Assembly (NCBI RefSeq): GCF_022539665.2
Contig: NC_081340.1
Span: 1,612,001 to 1,676,000 of the forward strand
DNA length: 64,000 nucleotides
From: Daphnia carinata
Taxonomy: Eukaryota; Arthropoda; Branchiopoda; Diplostraca; Daphniidae
Direction: 5' to 3'
The position numbers and the translations under genes are program-made. Positions 34,960-46,899 of this stretch are shown here, in pieces. How positions within the stretch are numbered: the stretch's first letter is position 1; each line of letters opens with the position of its first letter. The notes below the pieces were generated by a model. It was given only the letters and a program-made list of their open reading frames with translations. It was not told the origin of the DNA and made no database searches.

Positions 34960-36020
34960 TGTCTTTTTTTGTTTTACACGTCAAATAAATTCTGTGATGC
35001 ATATTTTTCAAGACATCTAGTGGACAAGTGGCTAACTCCGATTCGTTTTCATAGCCACCACGTCAGCTATTCTGCCCAAATTTCTATCAGCTGTTTCATT
35101 TCGCGTGGCGTCGGATTTAGGATGGAAGCATGAAATGAACGTCTTCCTTCTCGAAATTTTACCGTCGATTTCGCCATGCCTAGACCTGGATTTTGTGGGT
35201 TGAATCTTTGCTAAAAGGTAAGAGTAATTTCTTAACGGTGTTATGGCAGCTATTCATTCGTAAACTATTGTGTAACACATTCTAAATTATTCAAAAGACG
35301 AGCATTGCTTAACTTAGCCAGCACGTTTTTGATCTCCATTAGTTAAACACACCGCTTCGGTGCATGGCTTGATTTAACCCAGTTTTTCATCTCTGTTAGG
35401 CAACTACACATTTAATACCAAAGGTGCTACTTGCAGAAGGCAATTCTTAACGATCTGTTCTCTTCTCTGGATCCTAGTCTGTACAACCTGGATCTCTTAG
35501 ATCCAAATTTCTCGGATCCTGATTCCATAAGGTACTTGTAGGCTATCTTACAATTTATGGTTTAGTTTTTAACTGTACTCCTAGATTTTTGGGAGATGCC
35601 TGGTGTGATGTGGTGGCAGCAGAGTCGTTTGCCAGAAAGGAATGCTGTTGATGTTCCATTATCAGTGTAAATGAAAAATTCCAGTATCATTGTTGGATTA
35701 CTTATTCATTCAAGAAACGGGGAAAGATTCGAGATGAATTTGGTCATTTCTTTGTTCCTAAGTGGCTAGTCAAGTGTCACATTGTGCTGGTCACCGAAAA
35801 CTTGGGTTTACATACCTCCTTTGCCAATTGTGTTTTGAGATTCTTAGTTTTTTTTGTAGTTGACAGTAAATTTGAATAAAGAAAGAAAATTTGTAGCAAT
35901 TTTTGTTTGCTATGGCTAGACTTCAAGTCAAACAAGTTGATAGAAAAAAATAAGCTAAGTTTATCTTTTGACTTTTAATAAGTCAATTACCATAAAAATG
36001 AAATACACAAAACAAATATA
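34960..36020. other. Possible non-coding transcript, otherwise unassigned
   Basis: No long open frame is present. AAAAG/GTAAGA at 35215-35222 and GATTCCATAAG/GTACTT near 35530 look like splice donors, and GAATAAAG at about 35873 could be a polyadenylation signal. This is weak, pattern-level evidence only. Confidence 0.25.
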
Positions 36021-36131
36021 TAAATTTTAAATTGTTTTTATTGTCCCACCTCCACCCTTCAATTCCACCACTATTTTACATTACATATATATACATACAA
36101 ATACATACATAAGAACATATATACACTTAAC

Positions 36132-36477
36132 TAAATTAACCTGTTGGCTGCCACGCCATGCAACTCGTACGTTGCTTAAGCTACGGTCGCTACATGTCGG
36201 GTCCGAAGGATCCCCGACCAAGGTGGGGCTTGTCCGAAGACAAGCCCGGGCTGGCACGATGAAAGAGTCCATTCTGGGAATGCACACCCCAGGATATCTC
36301 TCACCGTGCCGACAAAGAGAAGTCCCTACTGGTGCATTGCCTAGCGCCTAATGGCATAAAGCCATTAGGCGCAATGGCGACTGTTCCCCCCATGGCCATG
36401 AGGAGAACAGCGCCCAAGTCCCTACAACTACCAAAAAAAATTGGAGCAAACGGCGTGGCAGCCAACAGGTTAACTTA
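36132..36477 (-). ncRNA. Closed multi-hairpin module, copy 2
   Basis: A 26-bp inverted repeat with one mismatch (TTAACCTGTTGGCTGCCACG at 36137-36156 and its inverse near 36453-36472) closes the segment. In plus-strand order the hairpins are GCAAC/GTTGC (36159-36174), GTCGGGTCC/GGATCCCCGAC, GGCTTGTC/GACAAGCC, a long-range GGCACG/CGTGCC pair, CGCCTAATGGC/GCCATTAGGCG (perfect 11 bp, short loop) and CTGTTC/GAACAG. TTAA at each end would suit a piggyBac-type target, but copy 1 has CTAA/TTAG instead. A shared AATAAA lies at 36037-36042 (-). Confidence 0.5.
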
Positions 36478-36534
36478 TACACTAGAATGCAAAACAAAAC
36501 AAAACAATACCAAGACGAATCCCGTAGATGGCGA

Positions 36535-37125
36535 TGAGATGACGGCGATGGAGGCAGCGATGGAGACGGCGATGGCGATGGCGAAGACGGCGATGGCGAT
36601 GGCGAAGACGGCGATGGCGATGGCGAAGACGGCGATGGAGACGGCGATGGCGAAGACGGCGATGGAGACGGCGATGGCGAAGACGGCGATGGAGACGGCG
36701 ATGGCGAAGACGACGATGGAGACGGCGATGGCGAAGACGGCGATGGAGACGGCGATGGCGAAGACGGCGATGGAGACGGCGATGGCGAAGACGGCGATGG
36801 AGACGGCGATGGCGAAGACGGCGATGGAGACGGCGATGGCGAAGACGGCGATGGAGACGGCGATGGCGAAGACGGCGATGGAGACGGCGATGGCGAAGAC
36901 GGCGATGGAGACGGCGATGGCGATGGCGAAGACGGCGATGGAGACGGCGATGGCGATGGCGAAGACGGCGATGGCGATGGCGAAGACGGCGATGGCGATG
37001 GCGATGGCGAAGACGTCGATGGCGATGGCGATGGCGAAGACGGCGATGGCGATGGCGATGGCGAAGACGGCGATGGCGATGGCGATGGCGAAGACGGCGA
37101 TGGAGACGGCGATGGCGATGAGGCG
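36535..37125 (-). repeat. 27-bp GATGGCGAAGACGG minisatellite
   Basis: The 27-bp unit (GACGGCGATGGAGACGGCGA plus TGGCGAA) is repeated about 10 times in near-perfect register in the centre. It is flanked by shorter GATGGC variants. Because units are multiples of 3 without stops, frames of about 270-280 codons are open on both strands (Ala-Met-Lys-Thr, Ser-Pro or Asp-Gly repeats). None has a credible gene structure. Confidence 0.8.
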
Positions 37126-38846
37126 ACTATCCGGATTTTCTTTTTATTGACCCTATGTAAATGTAACAGATGTAAAGGAATTAAATAAAAGAACAACATA
37201 CGAATTTAATAAAAGAGATATAAGTATATTAATGGTTCACCGGGACTATAAAAATGATACAGGTTAAATAACGAAAACTAGCTCGATTAGTTTCCCAGGA
37301 TTACTGGGTCCATAATATGAACAGACTGAAGACAGGGAATGTTACTTCTGTAAAATAGTTTTTCATTCAAAAGAAATCCTTTGCTAAATGGTTATCAAAC
37401 ATTCCATATGTTCAATCTTCTTCAAAAAGAGCTTGTCACAAACAGTTGTCATAAAGCTTTGTTAGTTGAACGTAGATTCAAGAAGTTCAAACAAACAAAT
37501 ATTTAGTACAACAGAAGTCACGATATTGAATACAAACTTGAAAAAGTTTAATAAACCATTTAGTATATATAATTATGATACAGATGAAAAAGGCTGATAA
37601 GTTGAATGCTGATAGCTCAGCTAGTGTGCTCATTATTGAAACATTAAGCCAATCCTTTAACCTCTACTCACAATTCTATGTAAGAGACTCACTGCTAAAT
37701 AATACCCAACAATTTGCCAACAATATTTCTATTATGCTCTGAAGAAGAGCTTAAAGATATTTTACGCTACAAAAATCATACGGCTGATTTTCCAAAGCAC
37801 CAGCTGGGCATCGACTTCCTTACCATCTGCGTTCAACTTATCATTGCTGGTTTACATAAAACGCTTCCATCTTCCTAATTCTAACAATAAAGCAAAATAA
37901 TAATGCCTGAATAAAAATAATGATCGTATGTTACTTACTCGTTGATGTAGACGCACAAAACAGGAGGAAAACTAAAAAATACAACAGGGCAAAAATGTTT
38001 ATATGGTGACATGGCTAATAGCGGACATGACAGACGACGGTGGCGTTCAGTCTTTCGGGTTTTAATGCGAAGCAACCGAGATTTTAAATCTTCATACGAT
38101 AAGCATTCTCGAATTTTAAATATACCCCCCAGTGATTGATTAGATTTTTAATTCAAGGTTCCTTACTGTTTGTATGCAAATTCCGAAGTGTATCGGAATT
38201 AACGAAGAATTTCTGAACTACTAATTACACAACGAAACGAATCAGAGATGTATAATACCCATAAAATCGCAGAACGCAACTTTCAAGCGAGTATATTCGT
38301 ATGTTACGAGCAATGGAAAGCCGGACAAAATTGACATAGGAAAAAAAATTAACAGAATGTGTTGCACATTCAACATACGACTTTTATAGTAATGAGACAT
38401 TAGGGCGCTATTAGTATTACACAATTTCCCGTAGCGTGCCAGTACGCTACAGCGTAACGTAAAATAAGAAAAGGTCGGGCTTATTTCTAAACCTGACTGT
38501 AGATCAGATGGCCGTGCATGATAAGGTTATAATAATAGCACGAGGTATATCTTCATCTATACTTATCAGGTATACCTTCCCATTAGTGTGATACATAAAG
38601 CTAGTAGTCTCTGTTAACGAAGTAGTGTTATAAGTATATGCAACTCGCGCGATCAACCAATAATGAAATAGCAAAACAAACGCGAAAAAAGCCGCCAACC
38701 CATTTCATTTATGATCAAAATGCTTAAAATGTTTGGAATATTAATGTTCATTTTTTACTTTTTTGCCAAGTTGAAAAAAAATTACCGGAAGTGATCGGAA
38801 GTAGCCTATATCTCCAGAAATAGTAGGCCCACAACAAAACGAATAT

Positions 38847-39041
38847 GATTTTCGTGGTCCTCGTGAAATTTAAGGTGTGTCTGACCTATTTTGACCTGTT
38901 TTTTGCGAAAAGTCCAATTTGGCCAAAATCGCGATTTTTCCTGAACTATAGTTCAGGGAAATTTGTGATTTTTGACCATTTTCGGGTATTTTCTACTGAC
39001 ACATGGATTCGACCCCAAATTTCACGAGGATTACGAAAATG
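38847..39041. repeat. Imperfect 195-bp palindrome
   Basis: The centre CCTGAACTATAGTTCAGG (38940-38957) is a perfect palindrome. Outward, TTTTCGTGGTCCTCGTGAAATTT on the left (about 38849-38871) mirrors AAATTTCACGAGGATTACGAAAA on the right, with intermediate arms partly paired. This could be a MITE or a hairpin-forming segment. Confidence 0.5.
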
Positions 39042-41284
39042 CCGGTCTTTTTTTGTTCAGACCAATAGATAGTGAGTTATTAAGCATTTCCAAACCGGAT
39101 CTTAAACCGAAAAATTGAAATTTCGAAAATTTAAAAGTGAACTACGTTCTTCTTTACAAGGTATAGAAGATCTGCGCAGTTTCAAACGTCAAACGTTAAC
39201 TGTTGTAAATTAATATAACATGGCCTTTTAAAGTTGTTGAAGTTCAGTTTTCCGGTATGACTCATATACCACTTTAAAGCAATAGCACACACATAATAAT
39301 CCAGGCAAATGTTTCAAAACCCTCACCTTTATTTGATATCCATCAGAATTAATTAGCTTCACACGATTACACTCATAAGTTTACATTATTATTAAATAAA
39401 AACCTACAGCACAAGCACAATTCTGATACAACTTTTTATAACAATGATTTGGGACATCTGGCGGCCGTAGTTAGACTTTGTAAAGCCAAACTTCGTGAAT
39501 ATGTCAATAGCCGTCTCATCGTTTGCATAAGATAATTTTTGTACCAAATAACATTAGAATCCAATAGATTCGTCAATAAATCGGTGAAATGTTACGATGT
39601 CACTCGCAAGATAGAAAATGAAGTTCTAGCAATTGCAAGTGGATTTTTCATTCCAGATAGTTGGCGCAAAGCTGGTATAGCCACCATGTCCCAGCTTTGA
39701 GAGAATACTACTTGTATGCAGTGGCACAGGCTGCGCGTAACTACTATAGGCAAATTTAGAATATGTTTATTTGAGTGTAGACAATGGATTGCATAACTAC
39801 GTCAGCTACAATTACCAATTTTTAAACATTTATACCCACCTGGCAGAGGAAATCCTCTGGTGCAGAATAACTCCTTTGTTTTTCTTGTCTGCCAGGTTTT
39901 CCTTTTCACAGTATATCTCTATGGAATGAGTGAATGGTTTCTTGTGGGAGGCCTTTCCAGTCACCCTACTTTGTCATTTTACACAGTGCTAACTATAAGA
40001 GATGTTCAGAGTTGAATTCAACCTACATATTGTAATTACTAACTGATATACATTCCTGCTATTGGTTTAAGGTAACCTTTCCTTTGCTAACCATTTTTCC
40101 CCCCAAATAAACAGCTCTATGCCTTATCCCTCCGCATTTCGATGCCCAGTTCATTCCTCATCTTCATTATTCTGGTCACTGTAAAAAAAAATATTTCATA
40201 TCAGACTTACATAAAACATTTCATGCGCGTAGATATTAATGTGTGTAAACTATTACAATAAGCTGAATTTGAAGCGTCACGCAATCGATGTTGTAAACGG
40301 GTTGGCTGTACGGCAATCACTATGTATTCTCTCGCAGTAGCTTTTTTTTTATACTAAAGAAGAAAATTTGGTTCTATGGGCAAAAAAAAAGATAAAAAAG
40401 AAAACACCAAGAAGCTAAACAGTAGAAACTATTAACTTACCAATCATTCAAGCACAATATTTTACAACTTTAAAAAGAGAGGATTCAATTTCTACACACA
40501 AATCAAAATGGAATGGTCATTATGTCTTCGAAGAAGCCCAAACCTTGATTTAGGATAATTCACTTTCATTATCCAACCATTATTCTCGAAGGAAGCTTTT
40601 CCAGGTAGAACTTCGTTCAACCCTTGCTGGTAATTTCAGTGATCAATTCCTTGAAGTCAAGGGGAATATTGTTAATACTTATTTACCCTGAAATTTTAAT
40701 GGAAGCCATTAAGGGGTAGAAATTCAGTAGCTCATGTCAGTTCCAATGCACCATTATCATGAAGTTCTTTTCCCTGCATAAATTTTATCCGCAGTAAATG
40801 GCTCTACATCTAAAATGCCTATATTAAACACATTCCACAAGAAAGGGCTGCAAACAACACCGCATGGGACACAACACACATCCTATACAACCTGCAGAAA
40901 GAAATTCATATGTACCTTATGAAATCACTGAAACCTATTAACTCATTTGCGATATACAAAATTTGATACCATTTTCGGCTGACTTGTTTAAAACGTGCAT
41001 GGCGGAGAACTCGAAAGTTTTTACGACAAAGAAATTCCAGAACAGCACTAGACGAAGCAGATGTAACTATGATGGCAACTGATGGTAATTTGAGTTTCGT
41101 CTGTTTGACGCCCCTGAAAGCTATGACATAATAAAACAAAAGCATCTCTGAGATTTCTTTTGCATAATTTTTGTTTTGAATAAATCCATACAACCCTAAG
41201 GTCATTGATTGGGCTGATTTTACCTGGCAATCACGGTTATAACAGAAGTTTCAGATGATGTCTTAGCCTTAAGTTAAGGCATCA

Positions 41285-41317
41285 TAGAAAAAGGTTAAGG
41301 CCCTTAACCTTTTTCTA
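41285..41317. repeat. 33-bp palindrome
   Basis: TAGAAAAAGGTTAAGG (16 bases) is followed by a single central base and its exact inverse complement. It is the cleanest short palindrome noticed in the window. GCCTTAAGTTAAGGC, another palindrome, lies about 15 bp upstream. Confidence 0.7.
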
Positions 41318-41654
41318 GATGTTACAATTTAAAGTTATGGCCGGTTTACTTATAAGTTACCAAAAAATTACGTTTAGAAAAACAGTTGGCGGCCATCTAA
41401 TAACGAGCCTCCAACGTGCTGCCATCTAGTAACGTCATAGTACGCATCCACTTTAAAATTGTTTTCGAATTCGTTAACAGGTATTTCCGATATTTGTTTT
41501 ATACAATGGAACTTGACGTTCCAGAATAATCTCTGCTGGCGAACAACATTGTCTGCGCCCACAACTTTTACACCCAGCTGCATGTTTACAACCACAATCC
41601 AAACAACCTAACAACTCGTCCACGACCACTGCGCCGCTTACGACACTGCATTAT

Positions 41655-43080
41655 GTTACAGGAGCGATTAACCTTTAATTCGGATTTGTGGGTAGCGACA
41701 TAGCCCTCCATGAACATTTCATCGGACTATGCGGATCCCCACATCCCTTTTCCGACCAAAGCCCTCCAACCTCGGTATATGTTTTTTTTTTTTTTTTCAA
41801 ATATACTGTACAGTAGGGGCATGACCCTCTACGGGCTTATTACGAGTCAAGGAGAAACGGGGCTACGGAAAAGAAGGGTGCCCAGATATGCACTTAAATT
41901 TTTTTAAAATTAAATACCGCAGGGAATCTGAATACAGCATAGCAATTCCACGTCTTCCATCCAATCCTTACAGTTTATTCCGTGTCTTAATCCAAACAGG
42001 CACATTTTGAGATCCGGTATGAGTATTAATCTATATTAAGATAAAACATAGTTAGCAGATATTTTTTTTTTGTTTATATAGCGTACACATGATACATAAA
42101 TTCATCATATTGGATACTTCCGTAAATATTCTGTCAGGAGCTTCTGAAAAAGCATATTAATTGCAAATGAAAACATTATACTTGTACCTGACAGATAACA
42201 TGTCATGGCTGAGTGAACAGATGAGAGGTGTCATCAAAAGTAAATGGCCTTGGTTTTGGTAGAATGATGTTCCCTGCATTATGTAGTAACTTGAAAGCTC
42301 TGGTTAAGATTGCGATTGGTACTCCCATAATGACGCACTCACTTAAACCAGTGACCTAGTCCTATTGGACACAAAAAAATGCTTCGCATGCTGTTACGAG
42401 CGAAAACATAAAAATGTACTCCTTCATTTTAGTTAACCCGTTAAGCCAGCTCAGCCAAATAGTTGCCAAACCATAAGAGAAGTTACAAATTGAAATGCGT
42501 TACTGGTTACAAAAGTTTAAAATACCTTTATGATAACCCCGTTCCTTGAGGTACTGCATCTATCGATATATTGATGATTTTGCAGATGGAGCAGTTTTGA
42601 CGGTGACTATTTTTTCATTAATGAATTGGTTCAAACTTTTGTTTTCTAGTTTACATGCAAAGGCATGGACAGCAGCTGCAGCTAACAGCTGTACTAGTGG
42701 CCTTTGAGATGTTAAATATTTCCTAAATCCTGAAAATTGCCGGGATACAAAGTCACAAACCTCATCACTGACGAAAATTCCTTCCATACCTAGGAACTCG
42801 CTATATGATGCTCATTGATGACGCACGAGTGAAAAACGTATTTTACGTCGAGTGAGTGCCGTGTTCACCAATGCTCTGGGCGCAAAGGTCACCGGCAGCC
42901 GTTTCCAAGCACAATACATAGTCACATGTGCAACATACCAGGGGAATTATCTAAAGAAACTAGCTATGAAAAAATTTAACGCTGTTATACCCGGGTCACA
43001 CGGTGATACATCTCTTTACAAAATTTGCAAAGCTCCAGTAGTTTACCTGCGGTAATGCACTCCAAATTGTATCCACTGTC
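41655..43080 (-). mobile_element. Repeat family copy F (diverged)
   Basis: It starts with a diverged version of the hairpin-rich block (41655-41910), then follows the family order with many differences. A 75-codon frame at 42560-42787 (-) occupies the position after the EHH exon and is preceded by a GAGCATCATATAGCG version of that exon. It is the oldest copy seen and its 5' limit is unclear. Confidence 0.45.
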
Positions 43081-43099
43081 AAGGGTGGCCGACATTCAG

Positions 43100-46000
43100 T
43101 TTTGTAATGCTCCCGTACTTTCTATACTTGTTTGACTTTAACCTCCAGAAAAATACAACCGATGCCAAATAGTACCCTTAAAATGCTTTATCAACTGACA
43201 AAAAGCAGTGGATTACCTAAGTTTATGTTTGAAGTAGACCCCAAGCGATTTAAAGGGATCGTTTCCATAATTGTCGTAAAAAATTGTGGTAATGTGACCC
43301 AGCAGATCTTCATCTGCATGCGTTGCTATAATACGATCAAGAGCTCTTCGAAAATCTACAGAGATCTTTGGCTTTAATGTAGGTTGATCCAAACAATCGT
43401 CTCCATAAATTAACTTACCATCTTACCGGCAGTATTTCTCCCAGTCGAATTGTATTTGCAACGATGATACTCCAAGGATTTAACAAGTCGTCGTTGTACG
43501 CACCTATGAAAACATACTGTAATGACAATCGTTTTGGTCACTTAACGTAAAAGTTTACCCACTCTCTGCAGTGTTTACTGTAGTGATCAGCCAAATCCTC
43601 ACGACCACCCTTTGCATGTAAATTTAGTTCTGTGGGCGCCAGTCCAGAATAATAGTGTTAGAAACAACTCTTTTGGCAGCGAGGATTTTGAAATGGCGCT
43701 GAAAGTGGAGCAAACTGCGAACTTCATAACCATTAGGCGCTCGTTTGCCATTCAAGACCTGCTTACACTTGGATATATTAATTTAAGATCCTTTGGTCCC
43801 GCATTTAGAAATTTTTAATATTAAGTTACTTGGATCCTGTTCGGTTTTGCAAATCTCTCCTGCCTGGTCAACCCATCAGCATAAAACATATATTAATTTA
43901 ATAGGAACACACGTAATATATTGTACCACCTTTTAAAATTTTCCACTGTAACAACTTCTTCATTGCAACGGGATATGCAATGCAGATAAATCGCATTTGG
44001 CGCAACCATTATGTGAAGATAATTCCTGCGGGTCAGGATCATGTCCTTAAGATGAATGTTATCGATATTTCAGAAGAGACTGAAAATCTTCAATAGGAAT
44101 TCTTTGAAAGAAATGACATACGTCTTGTGGATTTAGCATGTTGATCAGACCACAGGAAATCATTTGCTCTATTCTTTGTTGAACTCTGCAGCATTTTCAT
44201 ATGGGATGGGTGAAACGAATAACTTTTTCGGATTTGCTTCCTCAATGCCTTTTTTGTCAGAAAAGAAATTTATTGATTAATTTACTCCATAAATTGTTCT
44301 CACCTCGTCACTGAGAGGAAAAGATGACCATGTTTCATGAATTGTTTATAGCATAGTTATTACTGCCTTGAAATAACCAACAAGAGAAATTTAAGTTCCA
44401 CTCTACGTAATGAAAATGGCCTTTGGCATCTTCCACACTTCACCCCTAGAAGAACAATAAACACATATAAGGCAGATGATCAATGTTTATGAGATAGTTG
44501 TACATTTGCCTGTCCAGCATTTCATACTGCATGCATGTTCAGGATGAATCACAGTCGAACAAGTTGTGTGCTAAAACTTGCATGGGAACTTGCTACTGCA
44601 TTTGCTGAGGAACCTTGGTCAGGATGCAGATCCTTCCCCTTTGATGTTTATCTATTAGAAGGATTTAAGCCGTGCCACTAAGATAAGTACACTGAGGGCA
44701 ACACATCACTTTTTTGGACACTTGGATTCTAGTCAGATAAGGACTCAAGCATTCCATACTGCATTGGCTGTAGAAAAGAATCATAGTTGTACAGGTTTTG
44801 TTCTGCAATTATAATGCAGCACCTAGCATAATAAAATTAACAATTCAGGAATTGAAAGAAAAAAATTTTTGTGCTACAACATGCCTGCAATATGCTCTCA
44901 CTGAAGATCACTCACTCACTCGGGAGAAAAACGAAAGAAAAGCGGAAGTATATCATATATCGAACCCAATCTTATACGCATATTCCCTGGTAAACTAACG
45001 TTCAAAAATTCCTTTGCGGAATATTCATGGTGCCAACAGACTGTACGGTAAATACGAACAAACATTTTTGTACTAGACTTGATAAGCCCTGGGAATGTGG
45101 CATAGGCCATGGTTGTCAAAAGCGGAAATTTAGAAAGCTGGATCATTGAAGTATTATGGCCCACTAGACGCAATGAGCTGCATACATGGCTACTAATAAT
45201 TGTATACGAATGCCAAAAATAAATAATGGCAAACCTAGATTGGCTCCAACTTACTTTTCCTTCACAGCTAGAATAGCACCAAGCCAATGCATGAACGCAT
45301 TGGTGCCAAAATCGGCCGCCAGGTGATATGGAGGATTCTTGCATGTCATTAACGGTGCGTGATGCCACGCCCTAATCTGTGGGTGCTACATAATAATTGA
45401 ATATTTAAAACATTTAATTAAGTTTTTTGTTTTATAATTACCTTGGATGTTATTTATCACCATTTTCTGGATACAGTTCATTATTTACATTGTACAATGG
45501 TTTCGCTGAATTTAAATGAGAGTTAGTTTGAGACGGAAAATGCGCGCTTGCGTTATCAACATGGTTTGGGGTCATCATTCACGGTATATAATAGTTGCGT
45601 GAACATCCTAATGTAGCGGCACTTGAAACGACTGGGTATGGCACCCTCCCAATGTTGGGACTAGTACCAAGAGTCTGTAAGCAATTACCAACTCGAAACG
45701 TCGAGCGTTGGTATGGGATTGGCCCACCATTCCAATGCAAAACTGAATAGAGATGTAAGAGCTCTCAGCTGATGTCACGATGGGGATCATATAGTACAGC
45801 AATATGATCCGGGCCACCATCGTGACAGTTCTGGAGGATACTAGTATGTCAGTCAAGTGCTTAGCGCAACCTTTTTGGCTTTTTTCCCTAAAACTAAAAT
45901 CAAATTTGGCAAACCGAAACTGATATCTCTGCCGAATATTAAGTATATTTATTTAAGCGATGAAAAAAAATTTCGCCATACCCTGCTATTCAATCATGAA

Positions 46001-46430
46001 ACGTGAAAGATAAATGATTTTAACCACGACAACTGAACAATGCCAATGCCCTAACGCAATAAATCAATGCGACTTCGTGCTACGCAGTTGAATATATAAA
46101 TTCACAGAAAATTTACAAATACGCATGATATAGTTCTTACTAATACGTCTTAATGCATAATTGTGTTTAGAAATTACCATGTTGTACGAACACAAATTTA
46201 AATCGCTTCATCCGCTTTATGTAATAAAAGAATAAAGAAAAGTGGATTCGATAACGACATTATGGCTCTATTCAACATCTCATTTAGAAACAACATACGT
46301 ATGCAATGGCTAGTTATATAGGTAAATACATGACAGGGTAATGACTCATTTTGGAACGAGGACAGCAAATAATAAAACAAGATCTAACCATCCCGTCATC
46401 AAGCTTGATGGACAGCACAATTTTTACAAT
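43100..46430. other. Unassigned interval, possible decayed element
   Basis: Exon-like open segments occur (43132-43377 +; 43612-43818 + after a CTCTGCAG acceptor; 44916-45368 - with a GAAGGAAAA/GTAAGT donor), but they are on different strands and do not assemble. A minus-strand frame from about 45820 starts MVARIILLYYMIPIVTSA, which could be a signal peptide. None is recognised. Confidence 0.35.
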
Positions 46431-46434
46431 TAAT

Positions 46435-46895
46435 AATACTTTGATCGCTCAGTGTAATAGCTGAGAGTGGCGTACGTTGTTGTGTAATATGCTCGAGCCT
46501 CGGTGTAGTAACTGGGAGCGGCCGTAAGTGGTAGTGTAGTACACTGGCGCTTTTGTGGTGTAGTAAGGCGGGGCAGCATAAGTTGTGGTGTAGTAGCTAG
46601 GTTCCGCGTAGTACGAAGGGGCAACCGCTGTGTAGTAACTTGGGGCAGTGTAGGATTTTGGAGCTTCAGCGTAGTAAGACGGCGCAGCTGCGGTGTAGTA
46701 TGTTGGAGTGGCGCACGTTTGTTGTGTAATACACTGGCGCCTCTGTGTAATAGCTTGGTGCGGCGTAGTATTTCGGGGCCTCCGAGTAGTAAGTAGGAGC
46801 CGCATATGTTGTGGTGTAGTACTAGGGCGCCTTTGTACTGTAGTAATTGGGGGCTGCATACATCGTGGTGTAGTATGGCACAGCACTTTAAGTCT
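46435..46895 (-). pseudogene. Broken Tyr-rich low-complexity repeat protein gene
   Basis: The minus strand encodes repeats of the type APSYYTEAPKYY and YYTTTYAAP. The reading frame is broken by a stop (KAP*YYTT near 46825) and by at least two frameshifts, since the repeat text jumps between frames at about 46720, 46560 and 46500. Such Tyr/Pro/Ala-rich proteins are common among arthropod structural (cuticle- or eggshell-like) proteins, but the family cannot be named. An upstream frame (46888-47100) ends with a stop just before the repeats. Confidence 0.6.
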
Positions 46896-46899
46896 GATA

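Larger units (their letters stand above)
37130..41640. other. Gene-poor AT-rich interval with palindromes
   Basis: No supported coding gene in 4.5 kb. It includes an imperfect palindrome at 38847-39041 and a perfect one at 41285-41317 (separate entries). Short open frames at 38845, 40906 and 41374 have no recognisable domains. Confidence 0.45.

Noticed and set aside
36332-37150. 272-codon plus-strand and 283-codon minus-strand open frames
   Set aside because: Both are by-products of a stop-free 27-bp repeat. There is no start context, splice structure or non-repetitive protein text.
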